Part shown: one piece after another, positions 1 through 11,015 of the stretch
How the letters are laid out: each line of letters starts with the position of its first letter
Position numbering within the stretch: the first letter of the stretch is position 1
Assembly (NCBI RefSeq): GCF_040412425.1
Contig: NC_089768.1
Coordinates: 1,547,001 to 1,611,000, forward strand
Reading direction: 5' to 3'
Length of the DNA stretch: 64,000 nucleotides
Origin: Macrobrachium rosenbergii
Lineage: Eukaryota; Arthropoda; Malacostraca; Decapoda; Palaemonidae
Notes under the pieces: model-generated
The model's database searches: none
What the model was told of the DNA's origin: nothing
The model's input: the letters and a program-made list of their open reading frames with translations, nothing else
Position numbers and translations under genes: made by a program

Positions 1-360
1 GTGTAATGTGTAAATCTCTCTTGCAGAGGAACCCATTCGCAGTGGACTCATCTTGGCCTATGCCTTGCCATTAATCAAGACTCCAGTAGAAGGATCTTCA
101 GGCGTTGCAAGCCCTTTATCAATTTACTTATCCAGTTTCCCTTCAAATGCTTTCTTTTGTAAATATAATTCTTTAATTTATCCCAAGTGTTTGCATAACA
201 TTTCCTTATGAAGTAGAGCCTTCAGCTCCTAAATTCTCCCCTTTTTCTTATTTTTTTTACGATTTCCCTTTAAGCAAGTCAGAACTCCAAGGCCAATTAA
301 ATAAAGTTTCTGCTGCCGGCCTGTAAAATCCCATAAACCCAGGGAAATATGTATATATTA

Positions 361-383
361 TACACACACACACACACACACAC
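361..383. repeat. (AC)n microsatellite
   Basis: Short uninterrupted AC dinucleotide run in intron 5, following a TATA-rich stretch. Confidence 0.9.
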
Positions 384-703
384 CTCTTCTCAAACAGGTG
401 CTCCAGGAAACACGACCACCAGATGAATCACAAAACAGGAGTTAATGAGGCCAAAAACCACTAGGGAATTGTTTATTTTCCCTCCTTGGGAACAGTCACC
501 TGCATACCATCGCAGACTTAATGCCACACCTACATATGCTTTGTATATATACTCCTGTAACATTTCATCTGTCCATATTTTACCAGTGCACAGGGGCACA
601 GAAGGAAGTGCTCAAAATATATTGTTGCAAGGTTCAAATAGTGTTTTATGGGCCTTCTTATATTCATATTACACTGTGGTATTACAGTAAAAGACATTCA
701 TAT

Positions 704-1057
<354 letters not shown>

Positions 1058-2654
1058 TTTTTCTATATGTCACAGCTACCTTCCCACTAACAAGTCCCTC
1101 CCACTTGCAAGGGTTAAGTATCGTAGTGTCTCTAATTACAAAGGTAGACACCAATCCTTCCCTAAGTTGCATCCAGAAGGTGGGCACTTAACTGGCTTTC
1201 TTTGGATAAGTATCTTTCAAGAAAAATTCCAAGTTTATGGTGCGGTCATCAGGGACAGTGTTCCTCAAGCATTACTTCCATGAGATTAAAGAGGTTTGAC
1301 TGCACTGTCAGTAGTGGTATGGTATGTCCTGGCCCCATAAGCCCACTAGTAAAATATGAGGGGCATAGCTAACACATACACACACAAACACACACCCACA
1401 CACAGGTTCTTTACCCCTCCTTACTCTTTGTTAATCCATCAAAGGAATTCTGAAAAAAAGAGAAGTGGTGATCCCTTATGTGACTTTCCCATGGACAGTT
1501 TTTCGCCTGGGTAGTTGAAATTCCTTTTTCTGGAACTAAGCCATTTTATCACCTGCTAATTTTTTATATATATTACTTAGAATGCAAAAAAGCAGCTACA
1601 CTATTAAAAAACAAGTTTTGACATAAGAAAAACCTATTTTTGGGAGCAACTGAGGGTCTTCAAACTCACCAGCTTTCCCTGACATAAAGGCACAAGATTC
1701 TCTTGTGAATATTTTCTTTTGCAGAACTGGCCAGTAGTGGCAGGCTTGGCCAACCTGTGCACTGTTGCTACATCTGCCTCCCAACCTGAGTCCTTGTGTA
1801 CTATATTAATGTGCCAACACAAACTATTTCTGACTTAGACTGGCAATGAGAGATTCTGGATATTAACCATGTCCTATGGCAAAACCTGTCTCTTAGATGG
1901 AAGCTTATCCAGACCAAAATGCCACACTTCTAAGCTTCCACAGGGTTTGCCTAATGGACTGCACAAAGAGATTAGACAGCTAAGATGCAAAAGACCAAAG
2001 AGCATGAACGACATGAACAAAAACAGAGCAGGGGAGACACTGTAAGCAGTAACACCCTACATGGACCAATAAACTAAAATATTCCAATCACATAACATAT
2101 TTTCCAGGAGATGCTATGACAAGAACTCTTTACAATGCAAGAAGGAGAATCAACACAACATGCAATATTACAGAATCATCAAAAGTAATTCAAAATCCCA
2201 TACCAAAAGCACACAATTGACAATGCACAACCCATATTGACTCACAGTTCCCTTTTAGGCATTCCTTCTGCTTATAATCAGAGAAGATCAGAGACAGACT
2301 AAAATAATAGGGTTTGTCTTTTAGAAGGGACACCTTAAACTTATATATAAAATATATAAAAACTTACCTAAACACTACCCATGGGAAAGGATACATATTG
2401 TCTTGATTGTGAGGGGGTAGTGTCAGTGGAGGAATGTTATGCTGTAAGGCTTCACAAAGTATTGAATCAAAGGCCACATAAGGTCTTGCAATGTGTTTTT
2501 CCTGCCACATGTCTGACCGCAACTTGCAAATCTGTAGTATTAAAAAAAATTACAGTACATGAATTTTCAGGATATTATCATACACATCACTGTAATTTCT
2601 ACTATTAAACTATCAAAACTCATGCTTAATAGGAGCATACGGTAAATAGTCCCA

Positions 2655-2657
<3 letters not shown>

Positions 2658-2736
<79 letters not shown>
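2658..2736. repeat. (GA)n microsatellite
   Basis: About 78 bases of uninterrupted GA repeat in NCBP1 intron 5. Confidence 0.95.
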
Positions 2737-2738
<2 letters not shown>

Positions 2739-3208
2739 CATTGTACAAATGGGTATAGACTTCTCTCCTTATAGTTGGTACAACTGCTGCATTAAAGGTT
2801 TAATGTAGTTACCTGCAAACTGCAAATACTGTGCTCACAGAAGTACCTTGAATGACAAGATTTTAAAAAATGCTGCAGTTTCTATGCAAATATAAACCAT
2901 GCACTAAAATCAAACACCCTTACTAGATATGTTTCACTACTGTTCTGGGTTAAGCACCCATTTCATTTACAGTACTGTTATGCTGTTAATTCTCACTTAT
3001 ACCCAGAAAGAAACTTCTGGAACTAATGGGCAGGAAGTGAGAAACAAAACATTACAAATCAATGACAGGAATGGATGTAATTGAAGCTGTGTAAAATATT
3101 TTATATTAAGTGTCCACTGAGAAAATATAGTTTTACCAATGCCAAAATACATAATAAATGAAAAAAATAAATACAAGGAAATAAACATACCTAATGTATA
3201 CATGTATG

Positions 3209-3390
<182 letters not shown>

Positions 3391-3484
3391 TATATGTGTA
3401 TATGTAAGTAATCCCTTGTTTATCCATATTTGCATTATCCAGGCATCAATATCAAGTACGAGGTCCACAGCACCCCAATGTGAA

Positions 3485-4105
3485 AAATTTCATGATAAAA
3501 TTAATTATTTGGATACTTACCTATTGTTAGAGCTAGCTTATATCTTCGTGGCATTGGGTGCGATCGGCATACAAAAGAAAACAAGATAATGCTTGGCTGA
3601 CCCACTATGACTGTCTCTGTAATCACCTATTTCCCACTAAGTGGAGATGGAATGTTTACGTTCTTGTCAGAATTCTTCATGACCAACCACTAAGATGTGG
3701 GGAGGCTGGGTGGGTTTCCACTTAACAGTTGGTAAGTATTCAAATAAATAATTTTTCATGACCAACGACTAAGATGTGGGGAGGCTGGGTGGGTTTCCAC
3801 TTAACAGTTGGTAAGTATTCAAATAAATAATTTTATCATGAAAATTTTCATTATTTGGAATGAATCTTACCTACTGTTAAAGTTAGCTGACTACCACATT
3901 GAATGGTGGGTTAGTGCAGCCAGAGAAACAATGTTCAGCCAAGTGAACCAAAAGCTTTTTAATGATGGGGGAAAAAAGCTTCCCAACATACCTGCCTGCT
4001 GTGTGATCCTGACTGGCAAGTACTGTTGCCAGACCTTAGAACCACAACAGAATGCTTTGTTAAGTCATGTTAGTATTTTCATGATTAGGTACAAATACAT
4101 TTATG
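3485..4105 (-). mobile_element. DIRS-like terminal fragment with internal 79-bp duplication
   Basis: The segment has the layout seen at the 3' ends of the larger DIRS elements here. A palindromic terminal block starts ATACTTACCTATTGTTAGAG and closes with an inverted copy ending AACAGTTGGTAAGTATTC. It is then followed by a second, slightly diverged copy of the end (about 3866-3900) leading to a GCTGACTACCACATTGA-type sequence, as in DIRS C, E and H. A 79-base unit is tandemly duplicated (3676-3754 and 3755-3833, near identical). No coding region follows, so this is a truncated end. Confidence 0.5.
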
Positions 4106-4739
4106 ATAAAAAACAATGATTTACTGCAGTAAGATCTTGGTTTATGTCGTTTTGTGGTTAGTCCTCACCATCTCCCATAAATTTATTAAAAAATTTTGAG
4201 TATAGTATATTTGTTGTAAAATATTTACGAGATTTACTGAGTTGGGGAGATGCAGTAACTTTTTGTGAGGTATGCATGTTTTTTCTAATATTTCTTTGCA
4301 AAATTACAATTATGGCTAACATACTATCATAAAAGATAAGAACTAAAACCAACAGCAATACCTGGGTATATTTACGAGCAAATAAATAAAAAGACGTCAT
4401 GAGATAGAGAGGGGCAATACATTCCCCCACCAAGTCTCAAGGCATGCTAATTCCCCCTCTGTCCTGTGCTGAGCTACACAGTTGCCATAAGTCATATAAG
4501 TACCACTGAAGTGCTATGAACATCTTTCCCAAAAAATTCATCCAAATCGTATGGCTCATAATATTAATACTCATATGAGTTAGCCCATCCATCACTCAAA
4601 ACCTGTGATAGATACTCATATGATGATGCAAGTCCATTAGGGGTTAATACATTTACTAACAGGACCTCATTGAAACTGGATAGTATCTAATGGAGATATT
4701 TATTCAATAAAAGTTACAAGCTTTCCAGGACTAATGGTC

Positions 4740-5660
4740 CTCATCATCAAGTATCTGTAGAATGACTGGACACATAGTCCAGCTGTATTTAAATGTGTGT
4801 GGGGGAGTGGATTACAGCCCCGTTACTATGATTATCCTCCGTCTTCTCTGTGGCCCCGCCCTCATGACCTTGGCCTTTCTCTGCCCACGGTTCTTTCCAG
4901 GTGTGAATTTTCCATGTGGTTTCTTGTGCTTTTGCGTTTCTTTTCTATTGTTGAGTATACGAGTTTTCTTGATAGGCTGTCTTCATATCCATTTCCAGTG
5001 ATGCCTGCCATTGCATTGTTTGCGCATGTTATGAAGGCATTCTCTACAATCAGTCTCGCAATTTTGTTTGTGTTCCTGAACAAAAAATTCGTATTTTCCC
5101 AGCCAATTGTGGTCTTTTTCCCAAAAGTGCTTGGCAACTGCCGACGTCTGATTATGGTGCCTTTTGTTTTGTAAAAGTTTTTTGCCTCGTTCTTTGCAGG
5201 ATTTGCCGCTTTCACCGAAGTAATGCTCTACAGAGTCTAGACATGCTGCCATGTATACCCCCCTTCTTAACTCTTCCCCCTCTACCAACTTTTTTGTTTC
5301 CAACTACAGTATTTTATTCCTACTGGTGTTTTTGTAACTCCCTATCAATTTGAAATTATCTAGCTTCCTATTTATGGGTGTAATAGTGTTGTTGTCCGGG
5401 ACTGTAATTATTTTTTTTCCCTTTCAAATGCTCCTTTTCTATCCCTTCCCTCTCCCCAAAATAGTTTTTTCTTGCCTTAATGTGTGCCCGTTCCCAACAA
5501 TACTTAGGGTATCCTAATCTCCTAAAACTCTCCCTCAGGTATTCCAGCTCTTCATCCAAGAATTCGGGACTGCAAATCCTATAAGCCATTAGGTGTGCCC
5601 TAACTAATTGTCTACGTAAACTATAGGCCTCTAGCATCTTCTGATATTTCACAAAATTTT
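4740..5660 (-). pseudogene. Penelope-like retroelement relic (RT C-terminus plus GIY-YIG region)
   Basis: Read on the minus strand, 5652-5368 carries a segment with RICSPEFLDEELEYLRESF followed by LGYPKYCWERAHIKAR, typical of the region after the RT domain in Penelope-like elements. Downstream, 5303-4860 encodes the C-terminal endonuclease region with AVAKHFWEKDHNWLGKYEF and then, in another frame, LIVENAFIT. At least one frameshift (near 5060) and the lack of the RT core make it non-functional. The 4720-4755 sequence, with a run like CAGGACTAATGGTCCTCATC, resembles the terminal region of such elements. It is an intronic relic. Confidence 0.65.
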
Positions 5661-6713
5661 TATCCTCTCTTCAGATCATTCATAATCTACACATCCAGAA
5701 AACCACACTCATGCCTCAACAGCCTGGCTAACATAGGCTGCATGGACATCCTGCAAAACCGAAACATTCAGTTTCCACAAACTCTTTCCTATACAGCCTA
5801 ATGCTTTCATCTCTGCTTGTTGCAGATGACATAATGCAAAAGCAGAAAACAAGCACAATACTGTACAGGAGAAAATTAGCCAGATATCATCAAAATATTA
5901 TTAACACCGCCTGTATATGAGCACGGCATAAAGAAATCTGACCTGAATGTAAACAATTCTGCACCATCTGGTGGGAACAGGTGATTACAAAGACAGTCCT
6001 AGTGGGTTAGCCAATTGTATTTTGATTTTATTTTTCAAATGCCAATCACACTTAATGGTGCAAAGATGAAACTAACTTTAACAGTAAGTAAGGTTCATTC
6101 CAAATAGTATCAGTTTCGATACCATTACCTTTATCCTAAATACAGCTGTATTAGACTATTTGACTTTTGCAAGTGGATAACATGAGTGTAAGACCTGGAC
6201 TAGCATAGGTCTATAGGTAACACACATTTTTATCTCATGTATGGTAATACAATATGGTAACAATAAGTTGCTGTATAAAAATACATTAATGGTCATAACA
6301 CCTTGGTAAGTTGTGGGTAAACACAGGTAGGCTACCTGCCTACTGAACTGTGCCATTTATGAGAGAGAAAAAGAGGGAGCTGCATCTTTTTTCAGTGTAT
6401 TTATGCAGTGCATTTTGTTACAAATATGGAGAAAAAGGTAGATAATTTCCTTTTGCATAAAGTTTGATGGTTGTTGTTTATAAGCATACCGAGTGTTTAC
6501 AGTTAAGTGATCTTGACAAAGTTAGGTGAGGAAGGGTACTGAGTTCCCCTTAAACACCCCTGGATTTTTTTACTAGCCATTATCCGACGGACCCTTGGCT
6601 CTATTAATCCAGATAATTGAAGGATTACTACATAAAAATTCCTCACCATTTCCCAACTTTCCCACTTATTCTCTTCTGAATGAATATGAGAGAAATCAGT
6701 TACTAGAACTAAC

Positions 6714-6928
6714 CTGAGACCAAAGACAGTCAAGGTACTCCTCTTGTGGATGAGGTCGATCAGAACGCCACACTCTGAGTCCTGGAACATGCTTTCGACT
6801 TCGTTTCCTCACATATATTTCAATGTGCTTCAATAAACGCTCCAAATCTTGCTCTTTCTTCTCATACAACTCACGCCCAACCCATGGCAAGCAACTTAAA
6901 ACAGCATAAACGTATGTATCACTCCTCA
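6714..6928 (-). CDS. NCBP1: NCBP1 exon 5 (nuclear cap-binding protein subunit 1)
   Basis: Internal coding exon of CBP80, the large subunit of the nuclear cap-binding complex. With NCBP2 it binds the m7G cap of Pol II transcripts and supports splicing, export and 3' processing. The exon is 215 nt. It begins with the last two bases of a split Val codon and encodes 71 residues including [20 protein letters not shown] and [15 protein letters not shown], which align with the end of the N-terminal MIF4G domain of animal NCBP1. The acceptor is TTTCAG at 6929-6930 and the donor is CAG/GTTAGT at 6713. The phase matches exon 4, which supplies the first G of the Val codon. There is no stop or frameshift, so this looks like a live gene. 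Confidence 0.95.
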
Positions 6929-8778
6929 CTGAAATTGGAAGTAAACAAAAAGACATACCATATGAAACACAATGAAATGTACCATCTTATACCACCAATG
7001 TCTGTCACTATATAATGTGCACAAAAATAATCAAACTCCATCATATAATACAATACATTCTTTAGTTTACTGTGGAACTGGGCTACACTTTTTCATAGCA
7101 ATCATTATTTTTCCCTAATTATTTTTCTTCTGATAGGAGTGACAAAGCACAGGCCGTGACAAATTTAACACTAAAAATCAGTTCTTCTATTATCTCCTGA
7201 GTGTTCAAAGAAATACTAAAAATTTTTGTAGGTACTGTAGTCACATGATTAGTTAGAATTTGTGAGCTTGAGTTGAAGACACTGAGGGAGGAGTATATGA
7301 GTTGTTTAAAAATTTCCAGAAGGCCTTTTGTGGATGTAAATATTATACCGCATTAAACAATGCAGTATGATTATCTTAACATAACCTTATCAAAAAGATA
7401 CAAAACAGGTTTCTTAAAACAACTGTATTTTTTACAAGAGTTATGCTAAGATCATTATACTGTATTATCCAATGCATTATAACAGTGTAATTTTACATAT
7501 ATATATATATTTTCAGTCTGTGGTGTTTGAGTGTACATGAATGATCCCTTCTGTTTAAAAAATCAAATAAAATATGCCCAACTCTACATTTTCTTTGGTA
7601 CTGCTGTTTTCAACAGAGAAAACAGTGATACTTTAGTATGGTACTAAAGTAAAATTTACAAAATCTAAATAAATGGGATTAAAAGTTTGGTGAAAATTTG
7701 TCACTCACTGGGCCATGAAAGTGATAAAACAAAATTGTTTGTAAGCCCCTGTGAATAATTTATTTCTGTGAGCACTAATACTTTAGGATATGCTAATTGG
7801 CACATTAAATTGCCCAAAAGCATCAACAACTACTTTTTTTATAACTTCTCAAAAATTGGAAATCAATATATCCCTAACTGCAAACAAACCAGCATATGGT
7901 GATCAACAGCGGTCAAACTTGCTGAAGCAGCCTGACTTGTGTTTGTGTGGTCTAGATGGACTGCACATGACAATGTATATTTTATGCCATTACTTAATTA
8001 CCTGTAAATACTGTTGAATGCTTGAATTATTTTTCATTATCTATCTATTAGGAAATTCAACAAATTTTTAATAACAAGAATACAAAAGGCAATACTACTA
8101 CTATGCCTTAATGAACTTTATATAACAGAGTACAGTGTATGGTCTAAAGTGTCTCACTGGAGATGTTCATGTAGCAGCAAGCTGTTAAATGCTATTTGTT
8201 TATAAAAATTACTTCCTACTCCACACCTTGTCTTACCCTGCCTGTGTCCACAATAAGCAGCTAAGCTTTGTGCTCACAGTTATATATCATCAAATTGCTG
8301 AACAGAGCATACCATGAATGAGTATTACAATGATTTTCCATAAATAATCCCTCACTAAACCTACCTGGGCATGCATCTCAGAAAAATATGCCTCCAACAC
8401 TGCAATTGAAAACAAGGCAGTGTGGATAGACTGAAAAAGTTACGAACAAATCTACATATGCATTACATACTACAGAGTATTAAAGTAACAAGCATAAATC
8501 TTAAGAACCTCAAATTTTATGCAAATGATTGTACTTTTCAGCAATTAAGATTTAAAACATACTGCATGTTTCTAGTGTATACACCATTACTTTTACTGCT
8601 AGTTCTGTGCACAATTTCACCAGAAAGATACTAAAATTTTCAAGAAAAGTAAAATCTGCAACGGTAATAGCCTTTTCACAAAGTATATAATTCTAACCCT
8701 TATCTCATTAATCAAATTGAGTAAATGTTACAGTTCAATTCTGGTTTCACTGGGTACATAAATTTAACAGCAACTTAC
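6929..8778 (-). other. NCBP1: NCBP1 intron 4
   Basis: 1,850-base GT-AG intron (GTAAGT donor at 8778-8773; TTTCAG acceptor at 6929-6930), AT-rich. I see no transposon coding sequence, RNA gene or long microsatellite apart from a short TATATA run near 7500. It is the only completely contained intron in the window not packed with transposons. Confidence 0.85.
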
Positions 8779-8959
8779 CTTGTGGGGAATTGTCATCTCT
8801 AGCAGTGTCTAAGAAAGTGTGAAGTAACTGAAGAAGTGAGTTGGTGGAAATGACATGACAATTTACCAGATCTGCAAAGAATCTAAGAACATAACGAGCA
8901 GTCTTCCAGTAGCAAGACTTCAGTGCCTCCTTCAGTTTTCGAGCCATCAGATCAACAAA
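8779..8959 (-). CDS. NCBP1: NCBP1 exon 4 (nuclear cap-binding protein subunit 1)
   Basis: A 181-nt internal exon encoding 60 residues plus one base. It begins [13 protein letters not shown] and contains the hallmark [11 protein letters not shown], matching the [11 protein letters not shown] segment of animal NCBP1, and ends DDNSPQ plus G. This is a helical-repeat part of the MIF4G-like N-terminal domain. The acceptor is TTTGCAG at 8960-8961; the donor is CAAG/GTAAGT. Entry phase is 0, continuing FGGE from exon 3, and the exit base joins TG of exon 5 to make Val. That reproduces PQVR, the junction expected from vertebrate homologues. The frame is intact. Confidence 0.95.
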
Positions 8960-9188
8960 CTGCAAAGATATAAAAAAGATAATCAAAATTATTTATCACG
9001 AAGCAGACTCAAATACCTGTAAGTTAGCAAATCAATGTCATATTAATACAAAACTAATAAGAACTAACACTAATCACACACATATATATGTGTATTATAT
9101 ATAACACTATTTTCTACAATCCCCCCATAACGAGACCAGAGAGACCCACAACAATAAAATTAAAACCCCACACCTGGACAGGATTAAG

Positions 9189-9632
9189 ATGTTGACACAG
9201 ACACTAGGAAACTCTAACACTTTTGCTTTTACCTACCCAAATACCTTAGCCAAACCCCTGATTAATGTCCAACAAAAACCAATCCCCAAAGACACAGGAG
9301 TTTACGAAATCCCTTGCCTCGACTGTGACCAATCTTATATCAATTTCACAGGCAAATCACTCCCCCAAAGATTAATACAGCATAAACATTCAGTTAGGTA
9401 CAGACAACAGAGCTCAGCTATTTTTAACCACAGAATAAACTGGAATAAGTCTTGTATTATTTATAACAGCAATTGTCGGTTCAAAAGCCAGATGGTGGAA
9501 TCAGCTTTGATTAAGCAAAGAAACATCATGGGTCTTTCAAGAGGTGAGTGGAATTCAGATATTATAGACAGAATCTTCCTCCAACCAGCAATCAAGAAGG
9601 TTAAAGAGAAACTGTCAACTGGAGTGACTTAA
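9189..9632 (+). pseudogene. Penelope-like GIY-YIG endonuclease domain (5'-truncated pol)
   Basis: A 147-codon open frame. GIY-YIG core: DTGVYEIPCLDCDQSYI, with GVY as the first half of the motif; LPQRLIQHKHSVRYRQQSSA, with the conserved R and H of the helix; and a C-terminal VESALIKQR containing the catalytic-type Glu. Penelope-like elements carry this domain after the RT, where it nicks target DNA. The second half of the motif reads YIN rather than the usual YIG (residues about 51-53), a probable inactivating change. The CPCxDC-type pair of cysteines before it is typical of the family. The first Met is an arbitrary start; the true start was further upstream. Confidence 0.75.
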
Positions 9633-9727
9633 TGGCAGACCTATGGATCTTCTGGTATAAATACTGCTTTTCCGTAACCTTTTCTCATTCACTATTTGCC
9701 TGCCGAGAGAGTTCGGTCTCTGAAATA

Positions 9728-10077
9728 CAGTGAACCCCCCGTATTTGCGGGGGATGCGTACCACACCCCCCACGAATAGCTAAAATATGCGAATACTTAA
9801 AACCCCTCTAAAAACACTTAGAACTGCCCATTTTGATAGTTTAAACACAAAAAAACCCTGTAAAAATGCTTATACCTGAGTATTTTAATAGTTTTATCAC
9901 AAAAAGTGCATTTACTCATGAAAATTATATGAAAATACAGTAATTAGTGAATATTTCTCAGTGAAAAATACAGCAAACGGGGGAATTTTCCGCGAATAAT
10001 GGCTAGATATGTTCCACAGAGAAACCCGCGAATGCGTGAGTCCGTGAATCATGAGAACGCTAATGGGGGGTTTACTG
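9728..10077. mobile_element. MITE family 1, TA target duplication
   Basis: A 350-base element bounded by TA on each side. Its imperfect terminal inverted repeats read CAGTGAACCCCCCGTATT at the left and, reversed, CAGTAAACCCCCCATTAG at the right. There is no coding capacity. The TA duplication and CAGT ends suggest a Tc1/mariner-type non-autonomous element. A related copy is at 37696-38051. It is inserted in the 3' end of the Penelope-like fragment. Confidence 0.8.
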
Positions 10078-10149
10078 TATAGCCTTTATTTTCCACATTT
10101 TGGCATTTCTATGGGCTCCCTTATACTTGATGTATTTTATATATATATA

Positions 10150-10420
10150 CATATATATATGTATATATCTTCTTCTTCTTCTTTTAACGTGCTTTTATTC
10201 CCATTTTTGTATGGGGTAAGCACGATGCCTTCTTTTGAAGGACTTTTTGATTTGGCTTTGGGGTAGACCTGTGGTCTCGATCGGCTGCCCTGCCTGACAT
10301 CGCTTAGACCCGGCACGTATGTTTCATGTATCATACCCGGCCTTTCTTCCCAGCAGCGAGAAGTTATTGCGCGGGTATGGCGAGAGTTCGAGACGTGTGA
10401 GATGTTTGTTATGTTTTTAG
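10150..10420. repeat. Unclassified interspersed repeat beginning with (TTC)n
   Basis: Moderately GC-rich sequence that starts at a TCTTCTTCTTC run, continues through TTTTAACGTGCTTTTATTCC, and ends near GAGATGTTTGTTATG next to a TA array. It differs sharply in composition from the flanking intron and is bounded by simple repeats on both sides, which suggests a retroposon. I cannot assign a class. Confidence 0.4.
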
Positions 10421-10426
10421 AAGGTG

Positions 10427-10535
<109 letters not shown>

Positions 10536-10549
10536 ACATATAAATATAT

Positions 10550-10845
10550 GCAGTCCCCAGTTTATGGAGGGGTTCTGTTCTGATGCTGCATCGTAAGCCG
10601 AAAATCGTTGTAACCTGCAATACAGTATCGTCGAAAATCGTAAGAAAACCTTACTATTAATCATTTGGGTGTCTAATAAACAAGGTAAATAACATTTTAA
10701 TTGAGTTTTCATCAACAAATCTCCAAATTTTGACCATTCTGCCCTTTAAGGAGCCATATTTCTTCCAACGAATCAGCGTCTAAACCCGGAACAAGTGTTG
10801 TAACCCAAGAAATAATTTTTGATGAATACTGTATATTTGTGTGTA
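10550..10845. mobile_element. Probable MITE related to family 2
   Basis: Starts GCAGTCCCCAGTTTATGGAG and contains TAAGCCGAAAATCGTTGTAA, closely resembling the start and the internal CCGAAAATCGCCGCTAAC motif of the TA-flanked elements at 37280 and 41254. The right end near ATACTGTA is less clear, so the boundary is approximate. Confidence 0.5.
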
Positions 10846-10865
10846 TATATATATATAAAATATAT

Positions 10866-10910
10866 ATAAAAATGAATTTCTATCACCAGAAATAAATTCC
10901 TCCAATTCTT

Positions 10911-10912
<2 letters not shown>
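10866..10912 (-). mobile_element. SINE family 2 fragment
   Basis: Reads on the minus strand GAAGAATTGGAGGAATTTAT followed by TTCTGGTGATAGAAATTCAT, the segment just after the tRNA head in the SINE at 42090-42352. Only about 47 bases remain; it directly abuts the TA array at 10913. Confidence 0.7.

Positions 10913-10982
<70 letters not shown>
10913..10982. repeat. (TA)n microsatellite at the left edge of DIRS A
   Basis: About 70 bases of TA between a SINE fragment and the truncated left end of DIRS A. A matching TA array flanks the right end of DIRS A (from 23801). Confidence 0.95.
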
Positions 10983-10984
<2 letters not shown>

Positions 10985-11015
10985 GCCTCCCTTCAACAAC
11001 CCTACGGGCACGTAG

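Larger units (their letters stand above)
9150..10135 (+). mobile_element. Penelope-like element 3' fragment, interrupted by a MITE
   Basis: The 3' end of a Penelope-like retroelement: the GIY-YIG endonuclease coding region (9189-9632), then a 3' untranslated sequence to about 9727. That sequence resumes at about 10080 after a 350-base MITE. Removing the MITE and one TA rejoins GGTCTCTGAAATA to GCCTTTATTTTCCAC. The upstream RT domain is absent, so the copy is 5'-truncated. It sits antisense to NCBP1. Confidence 0.65.

Noticed and set aside
6156..6356. Possible further NCBP1 exon
   Set aside because: The translation has no resemblance to the expected continuation after [10 protein letters not shown] and lacks suitable splice sites.
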